NCBI GenBank assembly: GCA_910578645.1 | Contig: CAJTQI010000002.1 | Location: 372,001-436,000 of the forward strand | Reading direction: 5' to 3' | Length of the DNA stretch: 64,000 bases | Source of the DNA: an uncultured Lachnospiraceae bacterium | GTDB taxonomy: Bacteria > Bacillota > Clostridia > Lachnospirales > Lachnospiraceae | The notes under the pieces: generated by a model | Database searches by the model: none | Told to the model about the DNA's origin: nothing | What the model saw: the letters and a program-made list of their open reading frames with translations, nothing else | Position numbers and translations under genes: made by a program | Shown: positions 35,554 through 43,901 of the stretch, piece after piece | Layout of the letters: each line of letters opens with the position of its first letter | How positions within the stretch are numbered: position 1 is the stretch's first letter

Positions 35554-36059
35554 AGACAAGAGCATTTCATAAAAGAGGAATAGCGGTTTATTTGGTAACG
35601 TGTCTGTTTGTATTGTTAACTGTGGGGATGCCGGTAAGAGCGGCCGAGGCAGATGGCGCAGCAACAATGACATTACAACAGACAGTTAAAGATATACAAA
35701 TAAAAGCAGAGCCAGAGCAAAGTTCGGATACACTAGCCAAATTGCAGAAGGGTACGGCGGTTATCGTATATGGAGAATCACAAAATTCCTGGAGCCGCAT
35801 AGAGTATGACGGTATAAATGGATACATAGAGAGCAGTGCATTAGAGGCATATAGTGCAGGTGAGAGTATGGAAGGCTTAGATGAGGAGTTTGATACGGTT
35901 GAGAATGAAACCGAGAGGACAGTTGATGAACATGAATTGAGGCAGAAGTCAAAAAGAACTTCCCTTATATGGGGAACGGTAATTGTTTCTTTGGTCATAG
36001 CTATATTTGTGGTAGGAGTTGTTTCTGTACTTAAGAAGGATAAAACAGGTGAATCGTGA
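35550..36059 (+). CDS. Secreted/membrane-anchored bacterial SH3 domain protein
   Basis: A 169-residue protein with a signal peptide (hydrophobic AVYLVTCLFVLLTVG, cleavage near residue 31), an SH3-like domain of about 65 residues (TVKDIQIKAEPEQSSDTLAK, then WSRIEYDGINGYIESSAL), an acidic linker and a C-terminal membrane segment (GTVIVSLVIAIFVVGVVSVL) followed by Lys. It is coupled on both sides by overlaps (ATGA at the start, TGATG at the end) with rfbH and rfbF, so it is integral to the operon. SH3 domains of this kind bind peptidoglycan or peptides. A role in tethering or sensing the glycan at the membrane is an inference. Confidence 0.8.
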   Translation: MKTRAFHKRGIAVYLVTCLFVLLTVGMPVRAAEADGAATMTLQQTVKDIQIKAEPEQSSDTLAKLQKGTAVIVYGESQNSWSRIEYDGINGYIESSALEAYSAGESMEGLDEEFDTVENETERTVDEHELRQKSKRTSLIWGTVIVSLVIAIFVVGVVSVLKKDKTGES

Positions 36060-36913
36060 TGAAGATAGTTATTTTGGCCGGAGGTTTTGGGACACGCATT
36101 AGTGAGCAAAGCCATCTTAAGCCTAAGCCGATGATAGAGATTGGTGAGAAGCCGCTTTTGTGGCATATTATGAAACTGTACAGTTTCTATGGGTACAATG
36201 ACTTCATTATTTGTGCCGGATACAAACAGCATATGATTAAAGAATGGTTTGCGGATTATTATCTTCATAATACGGATGTGACTTTTGATTTAAAGTCGAA
36301 TAGTATGGAAGTTCATTCTAATTATTCGGAACCGTGGCGTGTAACAGTTGTAGATACCGGGCTGAATACGAAAACGGGAGGGCGGATTAAAAGGGTTCAG
36401 AAGTTTATTGGGGAGGAGACTTTCATGCTGACCTATGGAGATGGGGTTTCTGACGTGGATATATCGGAATTAGTTAAGTTCCATAAACAACATGGCAAAT
36501 ATTGTACCATGACAGCAACGAATGTGGGCCAGAGATTCGGTATCCTGGAGATAGATGATGAGAAGCAGGTAGAAGGATTTCGAGAAAAAAGTGATGCTGA
36601 TGGAAATATGGTCAATGCAGGATTTATGGTTTGTGAGCCGGAAGTTTTTACATATATAGATGGTGACCAGTCTGTTTTTGAGAAAGAACCGTTGGAACAT
36701 TTGTCCCATGACGGACAGCTCATGGCGTATAAACACAGAGGATTCTGGCAGTGTATGGATAACCAACGTGAGAAAGAAAAATTAGAAGAACTATGGGAAA
36801 GTGGAAAGGCGCCATGGAAAGTATGGGACAAGCAGACAATGTGGTTGATGGCGGTTAAAGGGGGAAACGATATTGCTTTGGAACAGCGAGTTGGAAGCAC
36901 GAGAACAGATTAA
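36059..36913 (+). CDS. rfbF: Glucose-1-phosphate cytidylyltransferase
   Basis: A 284-residue nucleotidyltransferase making CDP-glucose from CTP and glucose-1-phosphate. The N-terminal MKIVILAGGFGTRISEQS motif, the KPKPMIEIGEKPLLWHIMK segment, and the C-terminal EHLSHDGQLMAYKHRGFWQCMD with DNQREKEKLEELW match RfbF/DdhA. ATG 36059 overlaps the previous stop by one base. Its product is the precursor of CDP-3,6-dideoxyhexoses, consistent with the RfbH enzymes. The expected CDP-glucose 4,6-dehydratase (RfbG) is not next to it and I do not see it in the window. It overlaps the next gene by 41 bases. Confidence 0.93.
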   Translation: MKIVILAGGFGTRISEQSHLKPKPMIEIGEKPLLWHIMKLYSFYGYNDFIICAGYKQHMIKEWFADYYLHNTDVTFDLKSNSMEVHSNYSEPWRVTVVDTGLNTKTGGRIKRVQKFIGEETFMLTYGDGVSDVDISELVKFHKQHGKYCTMTATNVGQRFGILEIDDEKQVEGFREKSDADGNMVNAGFMVCEPEVFTYIDGDQSVFEKEPLEHLSHDGQLMAYKHRGFWQCMDNQREKEKLEELWESGKAPWKVWDKQTMWLMAVKGGNDIALEQRVGSTRTD

Positions 36914-38216
36914 AACATTGGTCGGGCTGTATTATGAAGAGTTTAAAAAGCCTCAACAAAAAAAGATATTTGAGGAGGGGGAACGCATTCCTTATGCATC
37001 AAGGATTTATGATGAAAAAGAAATGTGTAACCTGGTAGACGCTGCGTTGGAGTTTTGGCTTACGGCTGGTAGATATACGGAGGAATTTGAAAAGAAATTT
37101 AGCGAATATCTGGGAGTAAAATTTTGTTCTCTTGTCAATTCCGGTTCCTCGGCGAACCTAAATGCATTTATGGCGCTGACATCCCATTTGCTTGGCGAGA
37201 GAAGAATTAACCGTGGAGATGAAGTGATTACGGTTGCTGCAGGTTTTCCTACAACAGTTACGCCAATCATACAGTATGGGGCAGTTCCGGTATTCGTGGA
37301 TGTGACAATTCCACAATATAACATTGATGTGACAAAACTTGATGCAGCATTGTCGGATAGAACAAAGGCCGTTATGGTTGCACATACATTAGGGAACCCT
37401 TTTGATTTGAGTATCGTAAAGAAATTCTGTGATACACATGGGCTTTGGCTGATAGAAGATAATTGTGACGCATTGGGTTCTAAATATACGATGAATGGCG
37501 AAGTAAAATTTACGGGGACAATCGGTGATATTGGAACATCCAGTTTTTATCCGCCGCATCACATGACCATGGGGGAAGGTGGTGCGGTCTATACAGATAA
37601 TCCTTTGTTACATAAGATAATCCGCTCATTCAGGGATTGGGGAAGAGATTGTGTCTGCCCATCGGGCAGGGACAATTTATGCGGGAACCGCTTTGACAAG
37701 CAATATGGGGAACTGCCGGTTGGATACGACCATAAATTTGTTTATTCACATTTTGGGTTTAATTTAAAAGCTACCGATTTACAGGCATCTGTCGGATGTG
37801 CCCAGATAGAGAAATTCCCCTCTTTCGTAGAGCGCAGGAAACATAATTTCCAACGGTTAAGAGATGGGTTAAGGAGTGTAGAGGACAAATTGATTCTGCC
37901 TGTCGCATGTGAACGTTCGGAGCCTAGTTGGTTTGGATTCCTTGTTACCTGCAGGCAAGGAACAGATAGAAACAAGATAGTGCAGTATATTGAATCTAAA
38001 GGAATACAGACACGAATGCTGTTTGCGGGAAACCTGATTAAACATCCTTGCTTTGACGAGATGCGTAACAGTAAAGAAGGTTACCGCGTAGTTGGTTCTT
38101 TGGAAAACACAGATAGAATTATGAGAGACTCTTTCTGGGTAGGGGTGTATCCGGGAATGACGGACAGGATGATTGACTACATGGTTATGCAAATAGAAAA
38201 GGCAGTGAGATTGTAA
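36873..38216 (+). CDS. rfbH: RfbH-type 3-dehydratase (DegT/AHBA family), copy 2
   Basis: A 447-residue homologue of the 34195 protein, with the same His-for-Lys substitution (His229 in SFYPPHHMTMGEGG) and the same Cys pattern (DCVC...C and NCDALG upstream). The TTG start at 36873 overlaps rfbF by 41 bases and has AGGGGG eight bases before it, which supports translational coupling. Direct coupling to rfbF makes this copy the better candidate for the CDP-4-keto-6-deoxyglucose 3-dehydratase. The required ferredoxin-type reductase (RfbI/DdhD) is not seen in the window. Copies 1 and 2 are clearly homologous along the full length but differ in many residues. Confidence 0.9.
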   Translation: MLWNSELEAREQIKTLVGLYYEEFKKPQQKKIFEEGERIPYASRIYDEKEMCNLVDAALEFWLTAGRYTEEFEKKFSEYLGVKFCSLVNSGSSANLNAFMALTSHLLGERRINRGDEVITVAAGFPTTVTPIIQYGAVPVFVDVTIPQYNIDVTKLDAALSDRTKAVMVAHTLGNPFDLSIVKKFCDTHGLWLIEDNCDALGSKYTMNGEVKFTGTIGDIGTSSFYPPHHMTMGEGGAVYTDNPLLHKIIRSFRDWGRDCVCPSGRDNLCGNRFDKQYGELPVGYDHKFVYSHFGFNLKATDLQASVGCAQIEKFPSFVERRKHNFQRLRDGLRSVEDKLILPVACERSEPSWFGFLVTCRQGTDRNKIVQYIESKGIQTRMLFAGNLIKHPCFDEMRNSKEGYRVVGSLENTDRIMRDSFWVGVYPGMTDRMIDYMVMQIEKAVRL

Positions 38217-38248
38217 GAGGACAGGCAGACTGCGTAAAGGAGCAAAAG

Positions 38249-39361
38249 ATGGTTTTAAGAGCAAAGACGAAAAATTTATTTTCTGGAAAAGAATTGACAT
38301 TAAGACAACAGATGAATAGCCAAAAGAATATAGAAGAAATGAATATGTGTGTGGGGGGGGGGAGAACAGTGCTTGAATCTTATCCAAGGCGACTGGTGTT
38401 TGAACTTACAAATGTCTGTAACCTGAATTGCGTTATGTGTGGACGTAATGCGACAGATTTTAAGGCCACGGTTTTCGACATGGATATATTTCGTAGTTTT
38501 GAGCCGTTGATGAATATCGTCGAAGAAGTTACCCTGATGGGATGGGGAGAACCGACGATTCATCCCAATTTTGTTGAGATGTTGGAAATTATTGACAGGC
38601 ATGATGCGAGAAAATATTTCTGTACGAATGGAATGAATTTGAAGAAAATTAAAGATGCTATTTTTGATTATAATGTGGATGTTTTTGCGGTTAGTTTGGA
38701 TGGGGCAACAGACGAGACAAACGGCAGAATCCGGAGAGGCTCCAAAATTGATGTTATTACGGAGGATTTAAAGGAAATAGTCCGCATCAAGAAAGAACGT
38801 GGTTTGAAATATCCATGGATAAATTTTGTGTTTTGTGCTATGCGTTCAAACTTGCATGAACTGCCGGACTTAGTCCGTTTAGCTGCAGAAATCGGAATCG
38901 AGGAAGTTAAGGTAGTGTACCTGACGGTTTTCGGTGAAGATTTAATGGATGAGAGTTTATGGGGATATGAGCATGAAATTAGGAATGTATTCGATGAAGC
39001 AATTGCTGTTGGAGAAAGTTTAGGAATTGTTTTAAAACTTCCGCATATTCCGGGTGAAGATGTTGCCGAATCAAAGTTGCATAAGGATTGTTTTGTAGCC
39101 TGGAGAGATTTTTTTCTTGGTTCAGATGGGTATGTACGTCCATGCATGTCCACACCGGCTCAGTTTTTTGCATATGACAAAGAAAAAAGCTTTATGGAAA
39201 TATGGAATGCACCGGAATACCAGAAGTACAGAGCAGTGGTCAATGATGATAGAATGATGGATACCCCGTGTAGGCGTTGCTATCAGTCCTCACATTGTAA
39301 TTGGAATAGGAAAGAATCATTTATTCAGGTGGGAGAGAAGTTTTCACCTGAGTGGAAATAA
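38249..39361 (+). CDS. Radical SAM/SPASM enzyme with an in-frame G10 tract
   Basis: A 370-residue radical SAM protein. The [4Fe-4S] cysteines are C57, C61 and C64 in NVCNLNCVMCG, the SAM-binding region includes LMGWGEPTIHPNF, and the C-terminal SPASM-type Cys set appears in GYVRPCMSTP and CRRCYQSSHC. A run of ten Gs (38353-38362) encodes VGGG at residues 35-38, before the catalytic core. Loss or gain of one G would truncate the protein. ATG 38249 has AAAGGAG six bases upstream. Position in a nucleotide-sugar cluster suggests modification of a sugar or a lipid-linked intermediate. Reaction unknown. Confidence 0.82.
   Translation: MVLRAKTKNLFSGKELTLRQQMNSQKNIEEMNMCVGGGRTVLESYPRRLVFELTNVCNLNCVMCGRNATDFKATVFDMDIFRSFEPLMNIVEEVTLMGWGEPTIHPNFVEMLEIIDRHDARKYFCTNGMNLKKIKDAIFDYNVDVFAVSLDGATDETNGRIRRGSKIDVITEDLKEIVRIKKERGLKYPWINFVFCAMRSNLHELPDLVRLAAEIGIEEVKVVYLTVFGEDLMDESLWGYEHEIRNVFDEAIAVGESLGIVLKLPHIPGEDVAESKLHKDCFVAWRDFFLGSDGYVRPCMSTPAQFFAYDKEKSFMEIWNAPEYQKYRAVVNDDRMMDTPCRRCYQSSHCNWNRKESFIQVGEKFSPEWK
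38353..38362 (+). repeat. Poly-G tract (G10) inside the radical SAM gene
   Basis: Ten consecutive Gs in the coding strand about 100 bases after the start codon. In the sequenced state the frame is open. With nine or eleven Gs it runs into a stop a short distance downstream. Runs this long are otherwise absent from the window except at 49394. Confidence 0.9.
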
Positions 39362-39407
39362 TAAATAGATTTATGGGTTGGTAAGAAGCGGGATGGTGAA
39401 TGTATAA

Positions 39408-41015
39408 ATGCGGAAAATTAGTCTGTTGGATTGTACATTACGTGATGGTGGTTATGTCAATGACTGGAATTTTGGGCATAACAATCTTGTAAGCATTTTT
39501 GAAAGATTAGTCAGCGCCAAAGTGGAATTTATTGAGCTTGGATTTATCGATGAACGTCGTGGCTTTGATATAAACAGAAGTATTGCGCCTGATACGGCAA
39601 GTTTTAACCGGATATTCCAGGATTTAGATAAAGAGGATTCTCTGCTTGTAGGTATGATAGACTATGGCACTTGTGGAATAGAGAACATTCAACCATGTAG
39701 TGAGAGTGTTTTTGATGGAATAAGAGTTATTTTCAAGAAACATGTCAGGACAGAAGCTATCGCATTTTGTAAACAAATAAAACAACTTGGATATAAAGTA
39801 TTTGTACAGCTAGTGTCCATTACCAGTTATGATGAGGCAGAATTGCAGGATTTAATTTGCCTTGCAAATAGTTTGGAGCCATATGCAGTGTCTATTGTTG
39901 ATACCTATGGGTTATTATATCAGGATAATTTATTACATTATTTTGAGCTGTTGGATGCAAATCTGAAGCCGGGCATTTCAATCGGATATCATGCGCACAA
40001 TAACTTTCAGATGGGATATGCAAATTGTATTGCAATGATGAATTTGGATACGGAAAGAGAGTTATTGGTAGACGGAACGATTCATGGGATGGGGAAAAGT
40101 GCGGGTAATGCCCCGTTAGAATTAATTGCTATGTGGATGAATGATAATTTAGATAAAAAGTATCATTTAAACCAGATTTTAGAGGCAGTCGATTCCAATA
40201 TAAAAAACTTTTACAGTACACCTACATGGGGATATAGTATGCCGTTTTTTATTTCTGCGCGTAATAAATGTCATCCACAATATGTGTTTTATTTAGTGGA
40301 TAAAAGAACGTTATCTATTCATTCTATCAATCAGATTTTGGATAGATTGCAAAGAGAAAAGAAACTTTCTTATGATGAGGAATATATTGAAAAGCTGTAC
40401 CAGGATTATCAGGATAAAGATACAAATGATATAGATGACGTTAAGCTGCTCAAAAATAAATTGACAGGTAGAAACATCTTATTGTTGGGTCCGGGAACAA
40501 ATCTTTATAGACAGTATCAGCTTATCAAGGACTATATTGAAAAGGAGTTTCCGATTGTAGTTTCTATTAATTTTATTGATGAATTGTTTGACATTGACTA
40601 TGTGTTTTTGAGTAATTCAAAACGGTATGTGCAGTTGGCAACTGCATTGTCGCAAAAAGATAGGAAATACAAAATAATTTCTACGTCCAATGTGACTAAA
40701 ACGAGTGGAAGGTTTGATTATGTATTAAAATATAGTTTGTTGATAGACAGGGACGCGGAAGTTATCGATAATTCGTTTTTGATGTTTTTGAAAGTGTTAG
40801 AGAGAATAGAGATACATCAAGTTGTTCTTGCCGGTTTTGATGGATATAAAGGCGCGGGGGAAGCCGATTATATACGACCTAATTTGGAATATCACTTTGA
40901 TAAGGCAAAGGCAGATAGAGTAAATCAAAGTGTTATTGATGAATTACATAAGAGAAAAAATGACCTGCAAGTGATATTTATAACGGACTCAATATATTCA
41001 CAGCAAGAAGCGTGA
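39408..41015 (+). CDS. DRE-TIM aldolase-like enzyme with an extra C-terminal domain
   Basis: A 535-residue protein. Residues 1-300 resemble the DRE-TIM metallo-aldolase family (HMG-CoA lyase, 4-hydroxy-2-oxovalerate aldolase): LLDCTLRDGGYVNDW at residue 6, a FIELGF strand near 45, IGYHAHNNFQMGYAN near 193 with metal His residues, and DGTIHGMGKSAGNAPLE near 224. Residues about 345-535 form a second domain (ILLLGPGTN, VFLSNSKRYV, VVLAGFDGYKGAGEAD) that I do not recognise; it begins like a nucleotide-binding strand-loop. Neighbouring genes encode nucleotide-sugar enzymes, so a pyruvate- or keto-sugar-based aldol reaction during branched-sugar synthesis is plausible. An ATG with a modest upstream purine stretch is used. 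Confidence 0.75.
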   Translation: MRKISLLDCTLRDGGYVNDWNFGHNNLVSIFERLVSAKVEFIELGFIDERRGFDINRSIAPDTASFNRIFQDLDKEDSLLVGMIDYGTCGIENIQPCSESVFDGIRVIFKKHVRTEAIAFCKQIKQLGYKVFVQLVSITSYDEAELQDLICLANSLEPYAVSIVDTYGLLYQDNLLHYFELLDANLKPGISIGYHAHNNFQMGYANCIAMMNLDTERELLVDGTIHGMGKSAGNAPLELIAMWMNDNLDKKYHLNQILEAVDSNIKNFYSTPTWGYSMPFFISARNKCHPQYVFYLVDKRTLSIHSINQILDRLQREKKLSYDEEYIEKLYQDYQDKDTNDIDDVKLLKNKLTGRNILLLGPGTNLYRQYQLIKDYIEKEFPIVVSINFIDELFDIDYVFLSNSKRYVQLATALSQKDRKYKIISTSNVTKTSGRFDYVLKYSLLIDRDAEVIDNSFLMFLKVLERIEIHQVVLAGFDGYKGAGEADYIRPNLEYHFDKAKADRVNQSVIDELHKRKNDLQVIFITDSIYSQQEA

Positions 41016-41067
41016 AATCAGGGAGGCTATGAAATATTTATCTACAAAGGAAAGGTATGGCTAATTT

Positions 41068-42885
41068 ATGAAAATCAAGGTCGCAAAGTACATATCAGAT
41101 TTTTTTATGAGACAAGGTGTAACGGATATGTTCATGGTAACTGGTGGAGCAGCGATGCATTTAAATGACGCTTTTGGACACCAGGAAGGTTTGAATGTGA
41201 CGTATAATCACCATGAGCAGGCATGTGCAATTGCTGCCGAGGGTTATTACAGGGAATCAGGGAAAATAGCTCCAGTATGTGTAACAGGAGGACCGGGAGG
41301 TACAAATACAATTACAGGAGTATTTGGCGCCTATGTAGATTCAATCCCCATGTTTATAATAAGTGGACAGGCGAAAAGGGAGACTATGGTTTGTTCTGCC
41401 AATGTTCCTCTGCGGCAGCTAGGCGACCAGGAAGTTCAAATTACAAGTTCTGTGAAAACGATGACAAAGTATGCAAAGACTGTCACCAGCCCTAAGAGCA
41501 TACGCAGAGAATTGGAAAAAGCATGGTTTCTTATGCTTGGAGGAAGACCGGGACCGGTTTGGCTTGACATTCCTGGGGACGTGGCGTCAGCGGTTATAGA
41601 AGTGGATGAATTAGAGGCATTTGATAAACAGATATATATCGAGGAGCACAAGGCTTCATATTGTCAGGTTAATCCGATATATGATGACGGAACGACCAGG
41701 TTTTTGCTTGAAAAGTTAAAAAATGCAAAACGGCCAGTCATATTGGTTGGGACAGCGGTAAGGTATGCAAATCAACAGAAGGAGTTTCTAAGCGTTGTGG
41801 AAAAACTAGGCGTTCCTGTGTTAACTGCCTGGAATGCGCACGACATCATATGGGATTCACATCCGTTATACTGTGGCAGACCGGGTACTATGGGAACAAG
41901 GGCAGGAAATTTTATTATTCAAAATGCGGATTTGCTCATTGTATTTGGCTGTAGATTGAATATTCGCATGATTGGATATAATTTTGGGGATTTCGGAAAG
42001 AATGCCTACAAAATAGTTGTAGATATAGACGAGGCTGAGTTGTATAAGCCGACGGTACATGTCGATTATCCTGTCCATGCAGATTTAAGAGATGTATTTG
42101 CGAGTATTAACAGGGCTGGTTATCAGATAGACTGCGAACATGGAAAGTGGCTGCAATGGTGCCGCAGTTTAGATAACAAATATCCGGCAACATTACCGGA
42201 ATATTACCATGATGAACATGGCTTAAACCCGTATGCATTTATAACGGAATTTTTTAAGGAGTTGGGAGAAGAAGAATCTATTGTGTGTGGCAATGGGTCG
42301 GCCTGTGTCATTACATTCCAGGCGGCTGTTATAAAGAAGGGACAGCGTCTTTACACAAATTCCGGATGTGCGGCGATGGGATATGGACTGCCGGCAGCGT
42401 TGGGGGCATGTGTCGCGAATCGTAATAAACGTATCATATGTATAGATGGCGACGGCAGCTTCATGATGAATTTGCAGGAATTACAGACGGTGATATTTAA
42501 CCGTTTAAATATGAAGATATTCTTATTGAATAATAATGGATATCATTCAATTAGGCAGACACAGGATAACCTATTTAAAGGACAGCCATATGTAGGGATT
42601 GGCGGTGGATATGGCTTGAGTATACCGGATTTTTCTAAGGTCATTCCGGCATTTGGAATGCCTTATTATAAAATAGACGGTTTAGAAAATATTCATACGA
42701 AAATTAATGAGATATTAGACACAGATGAAGCAGCGTTTTGTGAAGTATTTGTTGACTGGCATCAGAAATTTGCTCCAAAATCCAGTTCCAAAATTCTGCC
42801 GTCAGGGCAGATAGTATCGGCGGCATTTGATGATATGGCACCATTTTTAAGCAGAGAAGAGTATGAGGGCAATCGGTTTGCCTAG
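41068..42885 (+). CDS. TPP-dependent acetolactate-synthase-like enzyme, YerE-like candidate
   Basis: A 605-residue thiamine diphosphate enzyme. The activating Glu is E50 in NHHEQACAIAAEGY. A central domain with VILVGTAVRYANQQ and PVLTAWNAHDI follows, and the TPP/Mg motif GDGSFMMNLQELQTV...NNN lies near 468. The order of domains is that of acetohydroxyacid synthase. In a locus with RfbF and RfbH it resembles YerE, which adds a two-carbon unit from pyruvate to CDP-4-keto-3,6-dideoxyglucose in yersiniose synthesis. A branched-chain sugar is therefore the working hypothesis. A plain acetolactate or sulfopyruvate-type reaction is less likely, because no amino acid genes adjoin it. Confidence 0.8.
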   Translation: MKIKVAKYISDFFMRQGVTDMFMVTGGAAMHLNDAFGHQEGLNVTYNHHEQACAIAAEGYYRESGKIAPVCVTGGPGGTNTITGVFGAYVDSIPMFIISGQAKRETMVCSANVPLRQLGDQEVQITSSVKTMTKYAKTVTSPKSIRRELEKAWFLMLGGRPGPVWLDIPGDVASAVIEVDELEAFDKQIYIEEHKASYCQVNPIYDDGTTRFLLEKLKNAKRPVILVGTAVRYANQQKEFLSVVEKLGVPVLTAWNAHDIIWDSHPLYCGRPGTMGTRAGNFIIQNADLLIVFGCRLNIRMIGYNFGDFGKNAYKIVVDIDEAELYKPTVHVDYPVHADLRDVFASINRAGYQIDCEHGKWLQWCRSLDNKYPATLPEYYHDEHGLNPYAFITEFFKELGEEESIVCGNGSACVITFQAAVIKKGQRLYTNSGCAAMGYGLPAALGACVANRNKRIICIDGDGSFMMNLQELQTVIFNRLNMKIFLLNNNGYHSIRQTQDNLFKGQPYVGIGGGYGLSIPDFSKVIPAFGMPYYKIDGLENIHTKINEILDTDEAAFCEVFVDWHQKFAPKSSSKILPSGQIVSAAFDDMAPFLSREEYEGNRFA

Positions 42886-42929
42886 TACAAGGCAGTTATT
42901 CATAATAAAAGGGTAAGGCGGAAGATAAA

Positions 42930-43901
42930 ATGAACCGTGTAATTATTACAGGGCCGACAGGGGCAATTGGAATGGCCTTGATAGAATATTTATCAGTGAG
43001 AGGCGTACAAGTTATCGCTGTAGTGCGAAGTGATTCCAGGCGCAAAAAACAAATCCGGGAATCAGAAAATGTTTTGATGGTAGAATGTGCCTTATGCGAA
43101 TTACAGAGTCTTCCACAGCGAATTAGTGCGGCCATAGTAAAAAAAGAATGGAGTGTGGAACAAAAACCAGATGTTTTTTATCATTTTGCTTGGGATGGTA
43201 CATTTGGGAACAGCCGGAATGATATGTATTTACAAAGCAGAAATATTACATATGCTTTGGATGCGGTAGAAGCAGCGGCAGCGTTGGGATGTAAAACATT
43301 TATTGGTGCTGGTTCACAGGCAGAGTATGGAAGATATGAAGGTAATTTAAAAGCTGATATTCCAGCTTTTCCCGAAAATGGATATGGAATTGCCAAATTG
43401 TGTGCCGGGCAGATGACAAGGATTTTATGCAGACAAAAAGGAATCCGTCATGTCTGGACGAGAATATTGAGCGTATATGGGCCATATGATGGCGGTAATA
43501 CAATGGTGATGGCTAATATTCGGAAAATGCTTTGGGGTGAGAAGGCATCCTGTACAAAGGGTGAGCAGATATGGGATTACCTGTATTCTAAAGATGCGGC
43601 AAAGATGATGTATCTGTTGGGTAAAAGGGGTGTTGACGGAAAGATATATTGTTTGGGAAGTGGTGTAGGGAGGCCATTAAGGGAATACATAGAGGAGATA
43701 AAAAATGTAACAAATCCTGAAGCAAAGATAGGCTATGGAGATATAGAATATGCAGAAAAACAGGTTATGTACTTATGTGCGGATATACAAGAATTAATTG
43801 AAGACACTGGATATTTTTCAAAATATTCATTTGAAGATGGGATAAAAGAAACGGTGGAGTGGTATAGAAACAATATATTCGGAAGGAGCCTGTTGACCTA
43901 G
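42930..43901 (+). CDS. NAD(P)-dependent nucleotide-sugar reductase/epimerase (SDR)
   Basis: A 323-residue extended SDR. The cofactor motif is IITGPTGAIGMAL near residue 4, a degenerate Rossmann motif, and FIGAGSQAEYG near 126 and NGYGIAKLCAGQM near 148 give the Ser/Tyr/Lys triad. RILSVYGPYDGG near 176 resembles the family. The closest recalled relatives are sugar reductases/epimerases such as CDP-abequose synthase or YerF. Its position right after the YerE-like gene fits reduction of the ketone that YerE-type chemistry leaves. The stop and the next start are adjacent (43901/43902), so the genes are coupled. Confidence 0.75.
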   Translation: MNRVIITGPTGAIGMALIEYLSVRGVQVIAVVRSDSRRKKQIRESENVLMVECALCELQSLPQRISAAIVKKEWSVEQKPDVFYHFAWDGTFGNSRNDMYLQSRNITYALDAVEAAAALGCKTFIGAGSQAEYGRYEGNLKADIPAFPENGYGIAKLCAGQMTRILCRQKGIRHVWTRILSVYGPYDGGNTMVMANIRKMLWGEKASCTKGEQIWDYLYSKDAAKMMYLLGKRGVDGKIYCLGSGVGRPLREYIEEIKNVTNPEAKIGYGDIEYAEKQVMYLCADIQELIEDTGYFSKYSFEDGIKETVEWYRNNIFGRSLLT

